Of a stretch of 64,000 bases of DNA, positions 59,926-64,000 are shown piece after piece. Where the stretch lies: assembly GCA_947464335.1 (NCBI GenBank), contig CANHWG010000002.1, positions 1-64,000 on the forward strand, given 5' to 3'. The position numbers and the translations under genes are program-made. The stretch is from Flavobacteriaceae bacterium (GTDB lineage: Bacteria > Bacteroidota > Bacteroidia > Flavobacteriales > Flavobacteriaceae). The notes under the pieces were generated by a model. That model saw only the letters and a list, made by a program, of their open reading frames with translations. It was not told where the DNA came from and searched no databases. Position 1 is the stretch's first letter. Each line of letters opens with the position of its first letter.

Positions 59926-60414
59926 ATGATAATTATCTCTATCCAAAAAACATTAAATGAGTTAAGCCAACTAATAAGTCAGCTTTCTACAGAAGAATAT
60001 TGTCGCCCATGCGAAGGATTGAGTAATGCTACTATTGGTGAACATTCTCGTCATATTATAGAAATGTTTCAATGTCTGAATAATCAGTACGAATCGGGTA
60101 TTGTCAATTACGATAATCGTAAAAGAGATTTTAAGATTCAAACCGATACGGCTGCCGCAAATTCTGCCATCAATACAATACTTGATCAACTTGAAAAACC
60201 AAACAAAACTCTTCAATTACAACAAATAATTGACGGAGAAGAACTATTGATTGCTTCTAATTATCATCGTGAATTGTTATATAATCTTGAACATTGTATT
60301 CACCATCAGGCATTAATTAAAGTGGCAATCATTCAATTTAATACTATTTCAGTTGATGAAGATTTTGGAGTGGCTCGTTCTACCATCGAATACAGAAAAC
60401 AATGTGCACAGTAA
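59926..60414 (+). CDS. DinB-family protein
   Basis: The 162-residue protein has a four-helix bundle layout and the metal-site histidines in GEHSRHIIEMFQ and EHCIHHQALIKV, which suit DinB/YfiT-like proteins. These are often thiol-dependent S-transferases. It overlaps the next gene by 13 bp, so translation is likely coupled. The reaction is unknown. Confidence 0.85.
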   Translation: MIIISIQKTLNELSQLISQLSTEEYCRPCEGLSNATIGEHSRHIIEMFQCLNNQYESGIVNYDNRKRDFKIQTDTAAANSAINTILDQLEKPNKTLQLQQIIDGEELLIASNYHRELLYNLEHCIHHQALIKVAIIQFNTISVDEDFGVARSTIEYRKQCAQ

Positions 60415-61112
60415 GTTTTGTCAATGCCAATGGCAAAATAATTATCACTTCCAATAGAGATGAAAAAATCATTCGGCCTAATGCTATTGAACCAAAAAAT
60501 TATTTGATTAATAATAAAAAAATCCTCTTTCCAAAAGATAAAAAAGCGGGAGGAACTTGGTATGCCGCCGATGAATATTCTAATGTTATGGTATTACTCA
60601 ATGGAGCCGAAGAAAAACATATTGTAAAGGATAATTATAGAAAAAGTCGTGGACTAATTTTATTGGAATTGATAAGCAGTTTGTCGCCCATCGAATTATG
60701 GAAAGAAATAGATTTAAACGATATAGAGCCATTTACCATTGTCTTATTTGAGAATCAAAAACTTTATCAATTACGTTGGAATCAAATTGAAAAAGAAATA
60801 ACATCACTAGACGCAACAAAATCCTATATTTGGTCTTCAGCCACATTATATTCAGAAGAAATTAGAAAAAAAAGAGCCCAATGGTTTTATACTTTTCTTG
60901 ATATTAAACCTGAAGTTAATGAAGAAGAGTTGTTTAACTTTCATCGTTATACCGAAGAAGAAAATAAAGAACACGGTTTGGTCATTAATCGAAATGATGT
61001 TTTAAAAACGCTGAGCATCACACAAACCATAATAGAGCAAAACCGATTGGAAATGAAGTATTTCGATTTGCTCAACAAACAAGAATATAACAACACTTTT
61101 TTTGTGATTTAA
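60402..61112 (+). CDS. NRDE/TANGO2-family protein
   Basis: The 236-residue protein starts MCTVSFVNANGKIIITSNRDE, with the N-terminal cysteine and the NRDE signature of the family. It then has KAGGTWYAADEYSNVMVLLNGA. Cytoplasmic by lack of a signal. NRDE proteins are linked to heme or lipid handling in eukaryotes (TANGO2); their bacterial role is unclear. It lies in an overlapping gene run with the DinB gene (13 bp overlap) and is followed by the ATP-grasp gene after 11 bp. Confidence 0.9.
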   Translation: MCTVSFVNANGKIIITSNRDEKIIRPNAIEPKNYLINNKKILFPKDKKAGGTWYAADEYSNVMVLLNGAEEKHIVKDNYRKSRGLILLELISSLSPIELWKEIDLNDIEPFTIVLFENQKLYQLRWNQIEKEITSLDATKSYIWSSATLYSEEIRKKRAQWFYTFLDIKPEVNEEELFNFHRYTEEENKEHGLVINRNDVLKTLSITQTIIEQNRLEMKYFDLLNKQEYNNTFFVI

Positions 61113-61123
61113 AACACGAACTC

Positions 61124-62158
61124 TTGAAACTATTTTTTCACAAACTTTTTCATTGGGAATATTGGCCATTTCAAATTGTCTATATTCCAATTTACTTTTT
61201 ATGGGCCTATTATGCGCTGAAAGTAAGAACGATTTTCTTTTTCAATGCAGCAAACCCAACCATAAAAAACGGTGGATTTGTAATGGATAGTAAAAAAGAA
61301 ATTTATGATTTAATGCCACAACAGTTTTATCCGAAAACCAAATTCGTAACAGAAAAATTACCTTTTAAAGAAGTTGAAGTCTTACTTGAAAATTCTAAAA
61401 TCAACTTTCCTTTTATCGTAAAACCCGACATTGGTTTACGAGGTTCGGCAGTAAAAAAAGTGACCAATTTAGCCGAATTAGAATCGTATCATAACAAAGC
61501 CAATTTTGATTATTTGATTCAAGATTTGATTCCGTTTGAAAATGAAGTGGGTATTTTTTATGTCCGCTTTCCGCATGAAAAGCATGGGCAACTTACGGGA
61601 ATTGTTGCCAAAGAGTTTTTAATTGTTGAAGGTGATGGTTGCTCAACTATTGAGGAATTATTAAAAGCCAATCCACGTTACGAATTTCAACTAAAAGCAC
61701 TCGAAAAAGAATATGGCAATCAGCTTAAAACCATCTTAGATAAAGGCAAAAAAAGAAATTTAGTTCCATATGGCAATCATGCCCGAGGTGCCAAATTTCT
61801 AGATTATAGTCATTTAATTTCTCCTCAATTGACCAAGGTTATTGACGAAATATGTCTGCAAATTGACGAGTTTTATTTTGGCAGAATGGACTTAATGTAC
61901 AATACTTGGGAAGAGTTAGAGCAAGGTAAAAACTTTATGATAGTAGAATTAAACGGTGCTGCTAGTGAACCAACCCATATTTATGACCCAAAACATTCGT
62001 TGTTTTTTGCTTGGAAGGAATTGGCGCGGCATATCCGTTATATGTTCAAAATTAGTGTGGCAAATCACAAACGGGGATTTCCGTATTTGACACATAAAGA
62101 AGGTATGGAGCAGTATCGATTGCATTTGGAACAAAGTAATAAGATTGTTAATTTTTAA
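61124..62158 (+). CDS. ATP-grasp-type ligase of unknown substrate
   Basis: The 344-residue protein has an N-terminal hydrophobic stretch (about 10-30) and an ATP-grasp fold after residue 60 (e.g. PFIVKPDIGLRGSAVKKV and YLIQDLIPFENEVGIFYVRF). A later acidic metal site lies in FMIVELNGAASEPTHIYDP. The start is TTG, since no ATG is available before residue 54, and the upstream gene ends 11 bp before it. The substrate is unknown; D-Ala-D-Ala ligase-like and amide-forming enzymes share this fold. The N-terminal hydrophobic part suggests membrane association. Confidence 0.8.
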   Translation: MKLFFHKLFHWEYWPFQIVYIPIYFLWAYYALKVRTIFFFNAANPTIKNGGFVMDSKKEIYDLMPQQFYPKTKFVTEKLPFKEVEVLLENSKINFPFIVKPDIGLRGSAVKKVTNLAELESYHNKANFDYLIQDLIPFENEVGIFYVRFPHEKHGQLTGIVAKEFLIVEGDGCSTIEELLKANPRYEFQLKALEKEYGNQLKTILDKGKKRNLVPYGNHARGAKFLDYSHLISPQLTKVIDEICLQIDEFYFGRMDLMYNTWEELEQGKNFMIVELNGAASEPTHIYDPKHSLFFAWKELARHIRYMFKISVANHKRGFPYLTHKEGMEQYRLHLEQSNKIVNF

Positions 62159-62793
62159 TGCAAAACATCAAGAACATATTCGTTGGTTTTCTAGTTAGTT
62201 TTATTGGTTCTATTCCTTTGGGATATTTGAATGTGGTTGGCTTTGATATTTATGCTCAAAAAGGATTGATTTCAACCGTATTTTATTTGCTGGGTGTAGT
62301 TATTGTTGAATTTTTTGTAATTTTTTTCACCTTGATTTTTGCTAAAAAATTAGCTGAGAATAAAAGATTAACGAAATACATCGAAGGTTTTTCAGTCTTG
62401 TTTATGATTGTTTTGTCAGCGGTCTTTTATTTTAGCGCCAATTCTGTAAGTAGTAATAGAACTGTATTCTCGAATGTATCTCAAAATTATTTCTTTGTCG
62501 GATTATTTTTTAGTGGTCTTAATTTTGTTCAAATTCCGTTTTGGACGGGCTGGAATTTATATTTGTTAAATGGTAGCTATATTGAAGTTTCTAAATCTAG
62601 AAAATACTTTTATGTTTTGGGAACTATTGCTGGAACCTTTAGTGGAATGTTAATGCTAATCCTTTCCCTTAACTATTTTGCTTCTAATGTTGATTTTCTT
62701 TCGAAATACTTGATGAAGTTTATTATTCCAACAGTCTTCTTAGGATTAGGGATTTTTCAAGGATACAAATTTTATAGAAAGTACTTTCATTAA
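62158..62793 (+). CDS. LysE-type membrane transporter
   Basis: The 211-residue protein has six hydrophobic segments and the N-terminal block VGFLVSFIGSIPLGYLNVVG, similar to the LysE/RhtB amino-acid exporter family. It starts in the stop codon of the ATP-grasp gene (1-bp overlap taAtg), so the two are probably made together. That close link may mean that the ATP-grasp product or substrate is moved by the transporter; this is inference. Confidence 0.72.
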   Translation: MQNIKNIFVGFLVSFIGSIPLGYLNVVGFDIYAQKGLISTVFYLLGVVIVEFFVIFFTLIFAKKLAENKRLTKYIEGFSVLFMIVLSAVFYFSANSVSSNRTVFSNVSQNYFFVGLFFSGLNFVQIPFWTGWNLYLLNGSYIEVSKSRKYFYVLGTIAGTFSGMLMLILSLNYFASNVDFLSKYLMKFIIPTVFLGLGIFQGYKFYRKYFH

Positions 62794-62813
62794 TTTCATT
62801 ACGTCACTTTTAG

Positions 62814-62821
62814 TATCTTTG
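62814..62821 (+). promoter_or_regulatory. Candidate -7 element before the SDR gene
   Basis: TATCTTTG fits TAnnTTTG and lies 17 nt before the start codon. No TTG at the right distance upstream. Confidence 0.35.
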
Positions 62822-62838
62822 TATCATTAAAAAAAATA

Positions 62839-63516
62839 ATGAAAAACATCATCATTACCGGAACCTCTCGTGGCATTGGCTACGAATTGGCTTTACAGTT
62901 TGCAAATGCAGGGCATCATGTTTTAGCTATTTCGCGTAAAACGGCAAAAGGGTTACAAGCAAACCAAAATATTACCTGTCTTTCTGTTGATTTATCCAAA
63001 GAAAACGAACTAGTTGCCATTGAAAATTTTATTTCACAAACATGGAAACGAGTAGATATTATCATTCATAACGCAGGAAGTTTGATCAATAAACCCTTTG
63101 CTCAAACAAGTCAAATTGACTTTGAAAATGTATACAAAGTAAACGTATTTGGAGTAGCGAATCTTACTCGAATTTGTTTGCCCTATATGCAAAAAGGAAG
63201 TCATGTAGTTTCTATAAGTTCGATGGGTGGCATTCAAGGGAGTATGAAATTCGCGGGTCTTTCGGCCTATAGTTCCAGTAAAGGTGCCGTAATCACATTG
63301 TCTGAATTGTTAGCCGAAGAATACAAAGAGCAAGAAATCGCTTTCAATGTATTGGCACTTGGAGCTGTAAATACCGAAATGTTACAAGAAGCTTTTCCAG
63401 GATATGATGCTCCAATTTCTGCGGCTGCAATGGCTGATTATATTTTCAATTTTGCCTTAACAGGAAACCAATATCACAACGGAAAAATAATTCAGGTTTC
63501 ATCATCAACGCCGTAA
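62839..63516 (+). CDS. Short-chain dehydrogenase/reductase
   Basis: The 225-residue enzyme has the SDR cofactor loop TGTSRGIGYELA (about 7-18), the HNAG motif, and the catalytic serine, tyrosine and lysine (S in SISSMGG and YSSSKGA at about 147-153). NVLALGAVNTEM is the common later motif. It lacks a C-terminal signal and is cytoplasmic. The substrate is unknown. It lies 45 bp after the LysE-like gene and 4 bp before the SprT-like frame, so it may form one transcript with the latter. Confidence 0.9.
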   Translation: MKNIIITGTSRGIGYELALQFANAGHHVLAISRKTAKGLQANQNITCLSVDLSKENELVAIENFISQTWKRVDIIIHNAGSLINKPFAQTSQIDFENVYKVNVFGVANLTRICLPYMQKGSHVVSISSMGGIQGSMKFAGLSAYSSSKGAVITLSELLAEEYKEQEIAFNVLALGAVNTEMLQEAFPGYDAPISAAAMADYIFNFALTGNQYHNGKIIQVSSSTP

Positions 63517-63520
63517 TTCA

Positions 63521-64000
63521 TTGAGCGAAGTTTTATCAAAATACTTGCCTGAGCATTCTGTTCATTCTTGTTTTGAATTAATCAAGGAGAATAATGTGCA
63601 TCTTAAAATCGTCAACGAACGACAAACCCGTCATGGCGATTATCGCAGAGCAGTAGGAGGAAAGCATGAAATTACAGTGAATGCTAATCTCAATAAATAT
63701 CGTTTTTTGATTACTCTAGTTCATGAGATAGCCCATTTGGTTGCTTATGAAAAATTCGGTCGCTTCATAAAACCCCATGGTAACGAATGGAAACTTACTT
63801 TTCAACGATTGATGGTTCCTTATATACGCCCAGAGATTTTTCCGCATTCGGTATTGCCCTTAGTGGCGAATCATTTTCGAAATCCATCGGCTAGTAGTGA
63901 TACTGATGCTCGTTTGGCTTTTGCCCTAAAACAGTTTGACGAACGAAAACCCGATGTTCATTTCATTCACGAAGTACCAAGTGGAAGTTTATTCCGAATA
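63521..64000 (+). CDS. SprT-like zinc metallopeptidase domain protein, cut by window edge
   Basis: An open reading frame starts with TTG at 63521 and runs to the window edge without a stop (160 codons). It has the zinc motif HEIAH in TLVHEIAHLVAYEKFG and a third-ligand region HGNEWKLTFQRLM, as in the SprT-like family. It begins 4 bp after the SDR stop. SprT-like domains occur in proteases of DNA-protein crosslink repair and in small bacterial proteins of unknown role. The true start may differ, since TTG is the only start codon in the available space. Confidence 0.8.
   Translation, partial: MSEVLSKYLPEHSVHSCFELIKENNVHLKIVNERQTRHGDYRRAVGGKHEITVNANLNKYRFLITLVHEIAHLVAYEKFGRFIKPHGNEWKLTFQRLMVPYIRPEIFPHSVLPLVANHFRNPSASSDTDARLAFALKQFDERKPDVHFIHEVPSGSLFRI

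Overview
The window looks like chromosomal DNA of a Flavobacterium-type bacterium (Bacteroidota, Flavobacteriia). The DNA is AT-rich. It carries the gliding/type IX secretion genes porV, porU and gldJ, two proteins with type IX C-terminal sorting domains, a SusC-like TonB-dependent receptor, and several promoters of the Bacteroidota form TTG-N19..21-TAnnTTTG. Most reading frames lack a Shine-Dalgarno sequence. No phage, transposase, CRISPR or restriction genes were seen.

Layout. 1-712: the end of an rRNA operon (5S rRNA and terminator), a second damaged 5S copy, several small palindromic repeats and a candidate structured RNA. 713-7.2 kb (minus strand): M1 aminopeptidase, pyruvate dehydrogenase E2 and E1-alpha, cytidine deaminase, then porV. 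7.2-14.4 kb: the type IX secretion/gliding locus, with porU-porV leftward and gldJ-murF rightward from a shared divergent region. 14.6-33.0 kb: a surface polysaccharide locus. Two rightward genes (Wza-like export lipoprotein and Wzc-like tyrosine autokinase) converge with a tightly packed leftward block of seven glycosyltransferases or likely glycosyltransferases, three OafA-type acyltransferases, two left-handed beta-helix acyltransferases, a probable Wzy polymerase and a Wzx flippase. 33.1-40.1 kb: two large secreted type IX cargo proteins, one with leucine-rich repeats. 40.3-45.7 kb: a GH1 beta-glycosidase overlapping a glycosyltransferase, then a TonB-dependent receptor. 45.9-47.2 kb: an OmpA-family protein.

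47.3-48.2 kb is the most unusual non-coding stretch: three tandem copies of a 240-260 bp, hairpin-rich unit ending at tRNA-Val(UAC). Each unit carries a short piece of the tRNA 3' end and the tRNA terminator. One module of this unit recurs in inverted orientation beside the 5S gene at 269-312, with compensatory base changes.

48.3-64 kb is mainly housekeeping: folC; an exbB-exbD pair facing a tonB/M23 pair; glutamate-family dehydrogenase; small lipoprotein and membrane proteins, including a 56-residue one; anmK; acyl-CoA dehydrogenase; a Crp/Fnr regulator followed by a YHS protein and a DoxX protein; and a compact rightward run (DinB, NRDE, ATP-grasp, LysE-like, SDR, SprT-like) that leaves the window at its right edge.

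As a whole the window joins three cell-surface functions: protein export and attachment (PorU/PorV with their cargo), capsule or exopolysaccharide synthesis, and TonB-powered uptake. I found no clear, wholly new multi-gene system. The best candidates for undescribed biology are the tRNA-Val-linked hairpin repeats with their dispersed relatives, and the conserved-looking structured RNA near the 5S gene.
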